Shown here piece by piece: positions 6,411 to 13,788 of a stretch of DNA of 42,388 nt. This DNA is from a virus. The notes beneath the pieces were generated by a model. The model made no database searches and had not been told where the DNA came from. It saw only the letters and a list, made by a program, of their open reading frames with translations. Position 1 is the stretch's first letter; every line of letters begins with the position of its first letter. The position numbers and the translations under genes are program-made. The stretch lies in the IMG/VR virus record IMGVR_UViG_3300045119_000186, positions 1 through 42,388 of that record; one strand, given 5' to 3'.

Positions 6411-6836
6411 CTATGCTGCTTCGGACATATCGTCGGGGGCGACCGGATCGTTGTCGTTGATCCTAACGGCGCGCTCTTTGCGGGTCATCTTGTAGCGTTT
6501 CAGCACGATGTTCAGCGCCTTGACGATTGGCGCCAGCTTCTGCGCGGCGACGTAATCGAACCCGGCCTTTGCCGCTTGATTGCGGATAATGCGGGCCGCT
6601 TCAGCATTGTCGATTGACAACGAGCCTTCCACAGCCTGCTCGTCATAAACCGCATCGAGCAGCATACGATACCGTTTTCCCAGAGCTTCTGGCTTGTCCG
6701 AATAGTCGCTCCAGAGTCCCTTATGGATTTCATCGACATAGGAGTTGAGGGTGCGGGAGGAGGCGCCTTTACGCCGAGCCAGCATATCCTCAAGCGTGGC
6801 CGGCAACGGAATGGCCGGCAGATGGTTTTCATTCAT
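6411..6836 (-). CDS. 141-aa helical hypothetical protein
   Basis: The start at 6836 (MNENHLPA) follows AAGGAG by eight bases. Residues 10-24 contain TLEDMLARRKG, almost the same as the C-terminal TLEEMLARRRA of the next protein in the operon. The rest is helical and charged, with a basic segment KRYKMTRKERAVR near the end. No family is recognised. The shared motif suggests that the two proteins have a common partner or an ancestral fusion. Confidence 0.6.
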   Translation of the reverse strand: MNENHLPAIPLPATLEDMLARRKGASSRTLNSYVDEIHKGLWSDYSDKPEALGKRYRMLLDAVYDEQAVEGSLSIDNAEAARIIRNQAAKAGFDYVAAQKLAPIVKALNIVLKRYKMTRKERAVRINDNDPVAPDDMSEAA

Positions 6837-6924
6837 GGTCAGTCTCCTTGATGAACAGTCGTTTGCACAATGCAGACGATCTGACACAGGTTGAAAAAAC
6901 ATCGAGTCAAAGGGCGGCAAGGGT

Positions 6925-7017
6925 TCATCGCGCCATCACCATCACCGCCACCCACGTCGCGCCAAACGCCAGCGCCCACGACAGCAGCGTGATCAGCGTG
7001 GCGCGCAGCAGGCTCAT
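6925..7017 (-). CDS. 30-aa single-pass membrane peptide
   Basis: The peptide MSLLRATLITLLSWALAF is followed by GATWVAVMVMAR, forming one hydrophobic helix with Arg at both ends. The ATG overlaps the stop of the methyltransferase remnant as ATGA, and GGAGG lies about seven bases upstream. It is too short for most gene finders, but the ribosome-binding site and coupling are strong. The function is unknown; it may be a small inner-membrane peptide. Confidence 0.6.
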   Translation of the reverse strand: MSLLRATLITLLSWALAFGATWVAVMVMAR

Positions 7018-7196
7018 GCGGCAGCCTCCAGAATGGCGCGGCCGATCAACTCTGGAGCCAGCGGCACAACCGCGTTGGCCAGCACCCGCCGGCAGTAGGG
7101 ATCGATCTCGCAGAACGCCGTCGTCCGCATGCCCGCCCGCTCCAACCCGAGGCTGAACGCGCCGATGCCGCTGAACAGGTCGAGGACGCCCATCAT
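7014..7196 (-). pseudogene. Internally deleted C5-cytosine DNA methyltransferase
   Basis: The 60-aa ORF starts with the S-adenosylmethionine-binding motif I (LDLFSGIGAFSLGLE, residues 5-19) and motif II region (FCEIDPYCRRVL). It then jumps directly to the C-terminal motif X (NAVVPLAPELIGRAI). The catalytic Pro-Cys loop, the ENV motif and the target recognition domain are missing. A full enzyme is usually over 300 residues. The deletion keeps the reading frame, and the gene remains coupled to both neighbours by ATGA overlaps. It cannot methylate DNA, but it may persist for operon spacing or as a binding fragment. Confidence 0.8.
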
Positions 7197-7696
7197 GCCG
7201 CCATGTCCGTGTATGGCCTCAAGGGCACCCCACAGGCCGTTAAGAACGCCAGCACGGCCGGCACAGTGCTGCACACGGCGATCTCCATGCCCGCCTCACG
7301 CAGCCGCGGGAACTCGTCCTCCTGGCCCGTCAGCTCGCGCAGCCCACCACGCCTGGTCCGCACGATCCGTGTGCGCGAGAGCTTGCCGCCGCGGCGTTTC
7401 AACTCGATGCCCCAGATACGGCCGCGGCAGACAATCTGGATGTCGGGCCAACCACGCTTCAGACCAAGCCGCGCCAACTTGGCGGCATAACGGGGCGGGA
7501 GCGGGACGGACCCGGCGGGGAACGTGGTCCACCGCGCTGGTGGCAGCAGCAGCTTGTCGAGCGCGTCCGCCACACTGGCGTGAAGCGCGTCTTCTGGCTG
7601 CAGCTCCTCCACCAGCCGGTAGCGTGCCGGGGTGCGGATCGCGACGCCCGCCGCGGCGCCACCAACGCGCCTGGGCCGGTCGTCATCGCCGGTCAT
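7193..7696 (-). CDS. VRR-NUC domain nuclease
   Basis: This is a 167-aa protein. The second half carries the VRR-NUC pattern: GWPDIQIV (Asp at about 85), WGIELKRRGGKLS (Glu at about 98, Lys at about 100), then a helix region EDEFPRLREAGMEIAVCST. This is a PD-(D/E)XK-type nuclease family found in phages and in FAN1. The start ATG at 7696 overlaps the stop of the Cro-like gene. Its place in the early operon suits a role in replication or recombination, or in resolving branched DNA. The catalytic residues look intact. Confidence 0.85.
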   Translation of the reverse strand: MTGDDDRPRRVGGAAAGVAIRTPARYRLVEELQPEDALHASVADALDKLLLPPARWTTFPAGSVPLPPRYAAKLARLGLKRGWPDIQIVCRGRIWGIELKRRGGKLSRTRIVRTRRGGLRELTGQEDEFPRLREAGMEIAVCSTVPAVLAFLTACGVPLRPYTDMAA

Positions 7697-7905
7697 TTGC
7701 GCCCCGCCGGGTAGGGCTTCGGGCTCGTGCGCTGGAGGTATTCGGGGGTGACATCGGCCAGCTTGGCGATGTCCACCCAGTAGCGCGGCGGGATGCCGCG
7801 GTCCTGCTTGTTCCAGGATTTCACGGTCTCCGCGTCCAAACCGAGATGGTCGGCAAGTGCCACGTAACCCCCAAGGCGTTTGATGATTGCCCGGTGCCGG
7901 GTCAT
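7693..7905 (-). CDS. Cro-like helix-turn-helix regulator
   Basis: This is a 70-aa protein. A helix-turn-helix occupies about residues 12-34 (YVALADHLGLDAETVKSWNK), followed by IPPRYWVDIAKLADVTPEYL, as in Cro/CI-type DNA-binding domains. It is the first gene of the early minus-strand operon and is divergent from the cI-like gene. It has no leader: the ATG lies about five bases after a possible -10, with a 15-bp operator-like site between -35 and -10. It probably represses the opposing promoter. Confidence 0.8.
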   Translation of the reverse strand: MTRHRAIIKRLGGYVALADHLGLDAETVKSWNKQDRGIPPRYWVDIAKLADVTPEYLQRTSPKPYPAGRK

Positions 7906-7917
7906 AGGCCATATTGC

Positions 7918-8009
7918 GGGGCTGCTAACCCCGAGGTCAAGCCCAGGATGGGACTGCGCGATGGTTATATTGAAGGCAGTAGCGAAGCGGGGGCTAAATG
8001 CCCCATACT
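7918..8009. promoter_or_regulatory. Divergent cI/cro promoter region with two operators
   Basis: Two related 15-mers with the pattern GGGGCT-N5-CCCC lie at 7918-7932 (GGGGCTGCTAACCCC) and 7990-8004 (GGGGCTAAATGCCCC). On the minus strand, TTGACC (7940-7935) precedes the first and CAATAT (7915-7910) follows it, just before the Cro-like ATG at 7905. On the plus strand, CATACT (8004-8009) follows the second, eight bases before the cI ATG at 8017. The arrangement fits repressor sites between -35 and -10, and transcripts with little or no leader. Confidence 0.6.
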
Positions 8010-8016
8010 TGGCGCT

Positions 8017-8436
8017 ATGAAAAAGCCCCGCAAAGCGCCGCCGGCGTTCACCCGTTCGCCCAACGATTCACCGGAAAAGCGCAAGGCAAGAGGCGCGCGT
8101 ATCCTATGGGCGCGCGAGATCGTTGAGCCGAACCGGACGGATTTTGCCCGCAAACTTGGCGTGGACGTTACGACAATCAGGAACATAGAAGACGGGAAAA
8201 CCAACCCTGGCCTACAGTTGGCCCACAAAATCTTCCACACCCTGCGTATCTCGCTGATCTACGTCGTAGAGGGAAAACCGGAAGGGGTGGATCCGGAGTT
8301 GGCGGCTATTCTCGTGGCTGATCACCCGGAGCTTGCACCGCCTCGGCAGTCACTGCGTCGATCAGGCAATCCCGACATAGCGCCCCAGACCAGCACATCC
8401 GCCACGATAAACGCTGCGCCGGCTTTTTCAGGATAA
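8017..8436 (+). CDS. cI-like repressor with XRE-type HTH
   Basis: This is a 139-aa protein. The basic N-terminus is followed by a helix-turn-helix at about residues 40-66 (RTDFARKLGVDVTTIRNIEDG). The next segment, LAHKIFHTLRISLIYVVEGK, resembles short phage repressors. No LexA-type self-cleavage domain (Ser/Lys peptidase) is present, so induction would need another route. The start at 8017 was chosen because earlier in-frame codons overlap the Cro-like gene and the operator region. It is flanked on both sides by copies of the 15-bp operator, as expected for a repressor that controls both arms. Confidence 0.75.
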   Translation: MKKPRKAPPAFTRSPNDSPEKRKARGARILWAREIVEPNRTDFARKLGVDVTTIRNIEDGKTNPGLQLAHKIFHTLRISLIYVVEGKPEGVDPELAAILVADHPELAPPRQSLRRSGNPDIAPQTSTSATINAAPAFSG

Positions 8437-8438
8437 CG

Positions 8439-8491
8439 GGGGCTAACCGCCCCACGGGGGGCTTGCGTTTGGGGCTACTAACCCCTATAGT
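8439..8491 (+). promoter_or_regulatory. Promoter with two further operator copies
   Basis: GGGGCTAACCGCCCC (8439-8453) and GGGGCTACTAACCCC (8471-8485) repeat the operator seen upstream of the repressor, 32 bp apart. TTGCGT (8463-8468) and TATAGT (8486-8491) are separated by 17 bp, with the second operator filling the spacer. The next ATG is at 8498, at the expected transcription start, so the message may be leaderless. This promoter would drive the recombination operon. Confidence 0.65.
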
Positions 8492-8497
8492 CGGGGG

Positions 8498-8803
8498 ATG
8501 GAACACACCATCCCCATTCAGGTTACGGTAAGGCACGACGACGGCCTCCTCCTCCGACATCGTTGGTGTCCCGTCCAAGGGGGCCAAGCCGATGGTGCGT
8601 CTGGAACGTCGCGGCTAAGCAATTCTGGCGGGATAGGCGCGCCCGAAACCAGTCTACGCCCGTCATGGGCGTGTCATGCAAGTGTTACGGCGGAAGCTTC
8701 CGCAACTGCACCGTGCGACAGCGATTGGCACACCAAATCACACGCCGTTAACGCTTTGTTCCTGCGGGAATTACCGCGGCAGCAATCCCGGAGGGCGGCA
8801 TGA
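8498..8803 (+). CDS. 101-aa hypothetical protein, first gene of recombination operon
   Basis: The ATG at 8498 sits six bases after the TATAGT -10 element and has no room for a normal ribosome-binding site. The TGA overlaps the ATG of the next gene (ATGA), which supports the frame. The sequence is Ser/Ala/Gly-rich with a charged start (IQVTVRHDDGLLLRHRW), and it matches nothing I know. An opposite-strand ORF covers part of this region but lacks the junctions. Confidence 0.5.
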   Translation: MEHTIPIQVTVRHDDGLLLRHRWCPVQGGQADGASGTSRLSNSGGIGAPETSLRPSWACHASVTAEASATAPCDSDWHTKSHAVNALFLRELPRQQSRRAA

Positions 8804-9081
8804 CCGGCACCTGCCCCGACCTGCTCGCGGCGCTGAAGCTGCGCCAGCGAGACCTCGAACTCGACGCCGTGGCGGTGAAGAGCCGCATCGAGGAGGTGGC
8901 CGAGCTGATCGCCATGCTGGAGCACCCGCAGCGCAAGCGTGGCCGCCCACCAGGACCGCGCGCCGTGTTCACCCCCCGCCGTGTCCCCCCCGCCGACCCG
9001 CCGCTGCATGTCGCCGGCGGGGTCAACGAACCGCCGGACGACGACGATCTGCCGTTCCAGTCAGACACCCCCGGCGCGTGA
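8800..9081 (+). CDS. 93-aa coiled-coil hypothetical protein
   Basis: CGGAGGG precedes the ATG. Residues 8-45 form a long charged helix (LLAALKLRQRDLELDAVAVK and on), likely a coiled coil. A basic patch RKRGRPPGP (about 48-57) follows, which is AT-hook-like, and the tail is acidic and Pro-rich. It may bind DNA weakly. It is coupled to the upstream gene by ATGA. No family is assigned. Confidence 0.65.
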   Translation: MTGTCPDLLAALKLRQRDLELDAVAVKSRIEEVAELIAMLEHPQRKRGRPPGPRAVFTPRRVPPADPPLHVAGGVNEPPDDDDLPFQSDTPGA

Positions 9082-9108
9082 CCCCCATCAGCCCCATCGG
9101 AGACCAAC

Positions 9109-9378
9109 ATGAGCCTGACAGGCCAAGGCAAAGCAGCAGTGGCGCAACTGGCGGCACGCTTCGTGTTTGACGAGCAGGCGTCTTCTGCCAGCCAGCAGGA
9201 TCTGGCCGAGCGCATCGAGGCAGCGATCAGCGCATTCAAAGCCTCTCAGATGCAGCAGATCATCGCCCACGCACTGCGGCGGGAACTGGAGCGACACATT
9301 GAGGCTGCCATCGATGGCTGGCACCGCGACCACCCGCCGACACCCGCAACTCAAGAGCCACAGGACACACCAGCATGA
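9109..9378 (+). CDS. 89-aa helical hypothetical protein
   Basis: An Ala/Gln-rich helical protein beginning MSLTGQGK with a proline-rich tail. Its stop overlaps the start of the next gene as ATGA. No cysteine clusters or membrane segments. It lies in the recombination operon upstream of Gp157 and ERF. The family is not recognised; the gene call rests on operon structure. Confidence 0.65.
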   Translation: MSLTGQGKAAVAQLAARFVFDEQASSASQQDLAERIEAAISAFKASQMQQIIAHALRRELERHIEAAIDGWHRDHPPTPATQEPQDTPA

Positions 9379-9596
9379 GCATCAGCAACGACTACCAGAA
9401 CCTGGCAGACCGCGTTGCCGGATACGCCAACCGCCTCGAACCCATCATGCCGAGCGTCGCAAAGCACATCGCCGCCAACCTGCTCGATCTGGCCGACCGC
9501 GTGCGCCACATGGAGGTCATCCCCATGAAGCTGGACAGCCCTGAAGTGCGGCTGGGCTTCCACGAGCTACGCCGGGAGCGCCACGATGCCGAGTAA
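9375..9596 (+). CDS. 73-aa hypothetical protein
   Basis: A helical protein beginning MSISNDYQ. It has amphipathic segments at about residues 8-45 and an acidic/basic end (LRRERHDAE). It overlaps the upstream gene by four bases and the downstream Gp157 gene by eleven. No motif is recognised. It could be a small accessory factor for the recombination module. Confidence 0.65.
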   Translation: MSISNDYQNLADRVAGYANRLEPIMPSVAKHIAANLLDLADRVRHMEVIPMKLDSPEVRLGFHELRRERHDAE

Positions 9597-10068
9597 GTCG
9601 CTCCCCAGCTCGCACGCCATCCAGAACGCCATGCGAGCGGCGATGGAGGCCATCTCGCAACTCCCCGACGACGAGGACTATGGGCTGCTAATCTCCACCA
9701 TCGAAGGCGAAAGCGACATCTTGGAAGTACTCGACCGTGTGGTCGAGCATGCCATCTCGGACAAGAAGCTGGCGGAACTCGCGAGAGAACGCGCCAGCCG
9801 CATCGAGGCAAGATCCGTTCGGGCACGGGAAATCGCCCGCGACATCGTGGAAGCGCTTGAGGTCAGTCCGCTTGAGCGTCCAGTATATACGGCGTCATTG
9901 ACGTGGCCGCGCAAGCCGGTGGTGACGAATGCCGATGAGTTACCCGACACCTACATCCGCCACGCTCCGGACATGGTGGCGATCGGCAAAGCCCTGCGCG
10001 CTGGCGAGACGATACCGGGCGCGGAGCTGAAGAACCCAGAGCCGATGCTAACAATTAGGACTGCATGA
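9586..10068 (+). CDS. Siphovirus Gp157-type protein
   Basis: This is a 160-aa protein. A helical, coiled-coil N-terminal half is followed by the characteristic C-terminal pattern of the Gp157 family: PVYTASLTWPRKPVV, then LPDTYIRHAPD, then KALRAGETIPGAEL and MLTIRTA. Gp157 proteins are usually encoded next to single-strand annealing recombinases, and here the ERF gene starts two bases downstream. Their biochemical role is not settled. The helical part is a little shorter than is common in the family. Confidence 0.75.
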   Translation: MPSKSLPSSHAIQNAMRAAMEAISQLPDDEDYGLLISTIEGESDILEVLDRVVEHAISDKKLAELARERASRIEARSVRAREIARDIVEALEVSPLERPVYTASLTWPRKPVVTNADELPDTYIRHAPDMVAIGKALRAGETIPGAELKNPEPMLTIRTA

Positions 10069-10069
10069 C

Positions 10070-10990
10070 ATGAACGAGATTGCCCCCGTCAACAGCACCG
10101 CTCTGATGAGCTTCATAGAGCGCGCCGCCATAAACCCAGACTTCGACGTGCAGAAGTTTGGCGAATTGCTGCGGATGCAACGCGAGATGGAGCACGACCA
10201 GGCTCGCCGCGCTTTCAACCAAGCCATGGCAACCACGCAGGCTGACATGCCGCCGGTCGTTCGCAGCGCAACCAACAAGCACCTCGGCAATAAGTACGCG
10301 AAGCTGGAGGACTTAGACCGAGAAATGCGCCCGATCTATACGGCGCATGGGTTTAGTGTTCGCTTCGGATCAGCGCCAGCACCCGAGGGATACATCCGCA
10401 TCACCTGCACGGTGGCGCACGCCTCCGGGTATTTCGAGGAGAACTACCTGGACGCGCCGACCAACAATATCGGCTCGCAGGGTGGCCGCACAGCCACGAC
10501 GGGCGTGCAGGCGGTAGGCTCAGCCGTCACGTATCTGCGGCGCTATTTGCTGGGCATGGTTTTCAACATCGTGCTGGCCGACGATGACGATGACGGCGAG
10601 AGCATGCGCTCTCAGCCAGCATCCACCCCGCGCTACCAGCGCAAGGTGGACCCGACGCCCTACGATGCCGAGCCTCCCTACCGTGCAGAACGGTTCTACC
10701 GCCAGAAGCCGGCCGACGAGCCGACCGCCCAACCGCAGCGCACTGACGAGCAATGGCAGGCATGGATCGACAAGCTGCGGGCAGCCTGCGCCGTGCTGAC
10801 GCACCGCCAGGAGGTGGTGGAGATCGGCAACAAGCCATCGGTGGGGGACGCCATCAGGGATGCGCCAGATCGGTTCAAGCGCGATATCAGCGCTATCCTG
10901 GCCGAGGCCTTTGAACGCTTCCCAGCCGAGCCCGGCGACGACCTGGACGAGGTGGTGATCGCTGGGGAGCATAACCTGGCAGCAGGTTGA
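10070..10990 (+). CDS. erf: ERF-family single-strand annealing protein
   Basis: This is a 306-aa protein. Residues about 60-165 match the ERF core: ATNKHLGNKYAKLEDLDREM, then YTAHGFSVRF, then TATTGVQAVGSAVTYLRRY, followed by LADDDDDG. ERF proteins anneal complementary single strands and promote recombination and genome circularisation. The C-terminal third is variable and acidic. The gene pairs with Gp157 just upstream, the usual partner. It may also drive the mosaicism and homing seen elsewhere in the genome. Confidence 0.9.
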   Translation: MNEIAPVNSTALMSFIERAAINPDFDVQKFGELLRMQREMEHDQARRAFNQAMATTQADMPPVVRSATNKHLGNKYAKLEDLDREMRPIYTAHGFSVRFGSAPAPEGYIRITCTVAHASGYFEENYLDAPTNNIGSQGGRTATTGVQAVGSAVTYLRRYLLGMVFNIVLADDDDDGESMRSQPASTPRYQRKVDPTPYDAEPPYRAERFYRQKPADEPTAQPQRTDEQWQAWIDKLRAACAVLTHRQEVVEIGNKPSVGDAIRDAPDRFKRDISAILAEAFERFPAEPGDDLDEVVIAGEHNLAAG

Positions 10991-10993
10991 GAA

Positions 10994-11371
10994 ATGACAG
11001 CCCGGCCGACATGCGCGCTGGAGAACGTGAAGGATCAGCACGGCGACGCTGGGCTGCGGGCTGTTGCTACATTCCTGCACTGCATGGGCAGTGACGGCAC
11101 GTTGGCGTGGGGCGAGGCGTCATGGACACCTTGTGACATGGTGATGCAAGAGGCGTGGGAGATGGGTGCGGCACCGATCACAACCGACGCGCTGAAGGAC
11201 AGCCTTGATCGCCAGCAAGCGCAGAACAACAAAATCCTGCATTTATTGGCGACGATGGAGCGGCTCTGGCCTGATGACGAAAAATGGCTGGTGCAATCAT
11301 TGGCATCCCAGGCAGAGGCGACAAGAAGCGTGTTGCGAGACTGCTCGGAGCGATTGGAGAAACTGAAGTGA
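10994..11371 (+). CDS. 125-aa hypothetical protein
   Basis: A soluble, acidic protein beginning MTARPTCALENV with helical C-terminal half (about 60-125). No metal-binding cluster or catalytic signature is visible. Its TGA overlaps the GTG start of the next gene (GTGA). It follows ERF by three bases and is clearly in the same operon. The family is not recognised. Confidence 0.7.
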   Translation: MTARPTCALENVKDQHGDAGLRAVATFLHCMGSDGTLAWGEASWTPCDMVMQEAWEMGAAPITTDALKDSLDRQQAQNNKILHLLATMERLWPDDEKWLVQSLASQAEATRSVLRDCSERLEKLK

Positions 11372-11631
11372 GCGACGGCAACGAGCGCATTCTTGATCGG
11401 TTAACGGTAGTTGAGAGCGAGCTACGCGACATCCGCGCTGAGCAGAAGGGGATACGCTCCTACATTGGCGCGCGTGCCGGCGAGACCGGGACGCTAATGC
11501 AGCACCTGTTGAGCCTCGGCGTCCTCGGCATCGCCATCCTGCTGTTGGCGGTGATTATCGGCGGCCCTGCCTGGATGCTGTATCAAGCCTGCACCGGAGC
11601 AGCTCCGTTTCAACGAGCAGATCCACTGTGA
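11368..11631 (+). CDS. 87-aa coiled coil plus membrane segment, XhlA-like
   Basis: It starts at the GTG that overlaps the upstream stop, with GGAGAAA upstream. Residues 5-38 form a charged coiled coil (ILDRLTVVESELRDIRAEQK). A strong transmembrane helix follows (about 50-72, LGVLGIAILLLAVII). This layout and length resemble XhlA-type phage lysis-associated proteins. It is paired with another small membrane protein downstream. A lysis or membrane-anchoring role is inference from shape and position. Confidence 0.65.
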   Translation: MSDGNERILDRLTVVESELRDIRAEQKGIRSYIGARAGETGTLMQHLLSLGVLGIAILLLAVIIGGPAWMLYQACTGAAPFQRADPL

Positions 11632-11644
11632 TTGGATTGATGTG

Positions 11645-11803
11645 ATGGGCTTGCTCGCTCTCGTCGTCATCTCGGCCATTGCCATCCTAGGCCCCGGCAC
11701 CCTGATTGCCGTGCTGATCGGCGCCGCCCCTGCGCTTTACGTGCTGCTCGTCGTCGGCCTGCTCATTGCAATCGTGGTCCTGTACAAGACCCAGCCTTAC
11801 TGA
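11645..11803 (+). CDS. 52-aa membrane protein with two hydrophobic segments
   Basis: Two hydrophobic stretches (about residues 2-28 and 30-47) and almost no charge except the C-terminal YKTQPY. It is the last gene of the plus-strand operon and overlaps the end of the convergent ejection-protein gene by seven bases. No strong ribosome-binding site is seen. A small holin-like role alongside the XhlA-like protein is possible but unproven. Confidence 0.55.
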   Translation: MGLLALVVISAIAILGPGTLIAVLIGAAPALYVLLVVGLLIAIVVLYKTQPY

Positions 11804-13788
11804 CCGGGCTGCTGTGGCCTGACAGTGATTTCCGGTATAGCACCCAGCAGGCCGGCTGTGCTGGGAGCTACCGCCCCCGGTCCCATACCCCTCGCTGCCG
11901 CCAAGCGCGTCGCCAGCGGGCTTGTCATCAGCCGCCCCATGCCGGTGCCTAGCGTGGGCGGGACAGTAATGGCAGCCGCCAGCTTTCCTAGCTTCATCTC
12001 GCTACCGGCCTCCGCGATTCCCTGCAGATACTGCATCCAACCCAACTGCTCTGCTGTGCCTGACGTGTTCAGATGACGCTCGGTCGCACGCAGCCGCCTC
12101 GCTACTTCGGTCAGGTCATCCAACTGCCCCTGCACCGCTGGCGTGTTGAAGAGCGCGTTATGGCCGCCGGGCGTCTGCTGCTGCGATCGGTTCATGTTGG
12201 TGAGGAACGTGCCGGTCGAGGTGTCGTTGTAGGCGCCAGCCACCGAGGGTTTGGCCGTTTGTGCTTGCCGCAGCTTGTAAGCCGCCAGCACATCGGCCGC
12301 GTCCGGCATCTCCTGCCGAACCGCCTGCAAGGTTGTGTCGCCGCTATTCATGATGCTGTTGGTTGCCTGCTCCGGGGCCACCGTCTCTTGCAATGGGTTG
12401 TTCGCCTTGGCGATCTTGCTGCCCACGGTCTCGATGAAATTGTGACCGGCGGTGGTGACCGCATTGGCGTTGTTGAATAGCGCACCCTGACCGTTCTGCA
12501 CCGCGCTTGTCCGCATGCCATCGGCGAGGCCACCATACATTCGCCGCAGCTGCTGCATGCCGACAGCGTCAGCGATGCCAGGCGTGCCCATGGCGTCACC
12601 GACGCGCGTTCTGATCGCCTGCGCCTGTTCCCAGGTCAGATTGCCGCGGCCGATGTCGGCGTTCAGCGCATCAAGCCAGCGCTGCGCTTGCCCCGAGGCC
12701 CATGCCTGCTGCGTTGCTGGCATGCTGGCCAGGTTTGGCGGTGCCGCAGCATCTGTGAGCGCGGACCGAAATGGTGCTGCATCGACGGACGCCCCTGCCA
12801 TACGTTGATTAAGCGGTGCCCACGCGGTTTCCTGCCTGCCCTGCGGCCCGTTGAAGACGTTGTCCACCCAGTTGCGATAGCTGCTCTGCAGGTGATCGCC
12901 GGTCGTCTGTGCAGTAACGCCGATCCCGGCGGGATCGAGTTGAGATGCGGTGCGCTCCACCGAATTACCGAATTGATCAAGCGTGTTTTGTTGCACCGGC
13001 CGCATGACCGAGGAGGCGAATGGAATGCGCGACGCGGCAGCTTCGAGCGACTGGCCGCCCTCGCCACCCGCCACTGTTCCAAGCAGACGCGGATCGACGC
13101 CACTGCGCTGAAACGCCTGGTAGATGGGACTCATGTTGCCAGCGATGGCATTGACGCCTTTGACACCAAGGTTGGCGGCGGCATCAGCAAATCGTGCTCC
13201 GGCAATCGAGCTAGCGATATCGGCGGTTGGTTTGAGCCACGGCGGCACCAGATCGGACTCCGATGCCGTCTTGCCTGCTACAGCGCCGGCACCCCCCTGC
13301 ACGAGCAGGCGCAAGGCATTCGCCACGGTCGGCGCGCCACCAGTCAACAGTGCTGGGAGTGCCGATGCAGCCCCACCAACCGCCGTCGAGACGTTCTGTT
13401 CTGTCGGCGTCTGAGGTGTAGGCAATCCAGCGGCATCAAGCGCCTTGTCTCGCAGGGTTGATGGCGCATCGGTTGGAATGCCAGCAGCACGCTGTATTGC
13501 TCTGCCAGGCCATGTGCCGACATCCAGCGCCATGATCGGCAGCGATGAAAGCCCCTCCACCGTGGCGCGTGTGCCAAGCCCAACGCCGCGCGTGCCGGCG
13601 TCCCACAACCGCTTACCAGCCACCGACCACGAGCTATCCAGGATACCAGGCGTCGGCGCAGGAGCGAGCGGCAGAGCATCCCCCGATGGTGCCTGTTGCT
13701 CTGTGTGCTGGCGTTGCTGCTCAGCGAGCGGCGGTTGTGCCGCTACAGCATCAGCGGGCAATAGCGGGAGGTCGTCTCCTACTGCCAT
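11797..13788 (-). CDS. Internal virion (ejection) protein
   Basis: This is a 663-aa Ala/Gly/Gln-rich protein. It has a low-complexity Pro/Gln-rich N-terminus, amphipathic and weakly hydrophobic helical stretches at about residues 135-215, and long helical segments beyond. It has no enzyme motif. It is the last gene of the late operon, directly after the transglycosylase ejection protein and overlapping it by ten bases. In podoviruses this position is filled by proteins ejected into the cell envelope with the genome. Assigned by composition and position. Confidence 0.65.
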   Translation of the reverse strand: MAVGDDLPLLPADAVAAQPPLAEQQRQHTEQQAPSGDALPLAPAPTPGILDSSWSVAGKRLWDAGTRGVGLGTRATVEGLSSLPIMALDVGTWPGRAIQRAAGIPTDAPSTLRDKALDAAGLPTPQTPTEQNVSTAVGGAASALPALLTGGAPTVANALRLLVQGGAGAVAGKTASESDLVPPWLKPTADIASSIAGARFADAAANLGVKGVNAIAGNMSPIYQAFQRSGVDPRLLGTVAGGEGGQSLEAAASRIPFASSVMRPVQQNTLDQFGNSVERTASQLDPAGIGVTAQTTGDHLQSSYRNWVDNVFNGPQGRQETAWAPLNQRMAGASVDAAPFRSALTDAAAPPNLASMPATQQAWASGQAQRWLDALNADIGRGNLTWEQAQAIRTRVGDAMGTPGIADAVGMQQLRRMYGGLADGMRTSAVQNGQGALFNNANAVTTAGHNFIETVGSKIAKANNPLQETVAPEQATNSIMNSGDTTLQAVRQEMPDAADVLAAYKLRQAQTAKPSVAGAYNDTSTGTFLTNMNRSQQQTPGGHNALFNTPAVQGQLDDLTEVARRLRATERHLNTSGTAEQLGWMQYLQGIAEAGSEMKLGKLAAAITVPPTLGTGMGRLMTSPLATRLAAARGMGPGAVAPSTAGLLGAIPEITVRPQQPGQ

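Noticed and set aside
7129-8016. N-terminal extension of the cI-like protein from 7129
   Set aside because: It is antisense to the VRR-NUC and Cro-like genes and covers the operator region; the ATG at 8017 fits the promoter.
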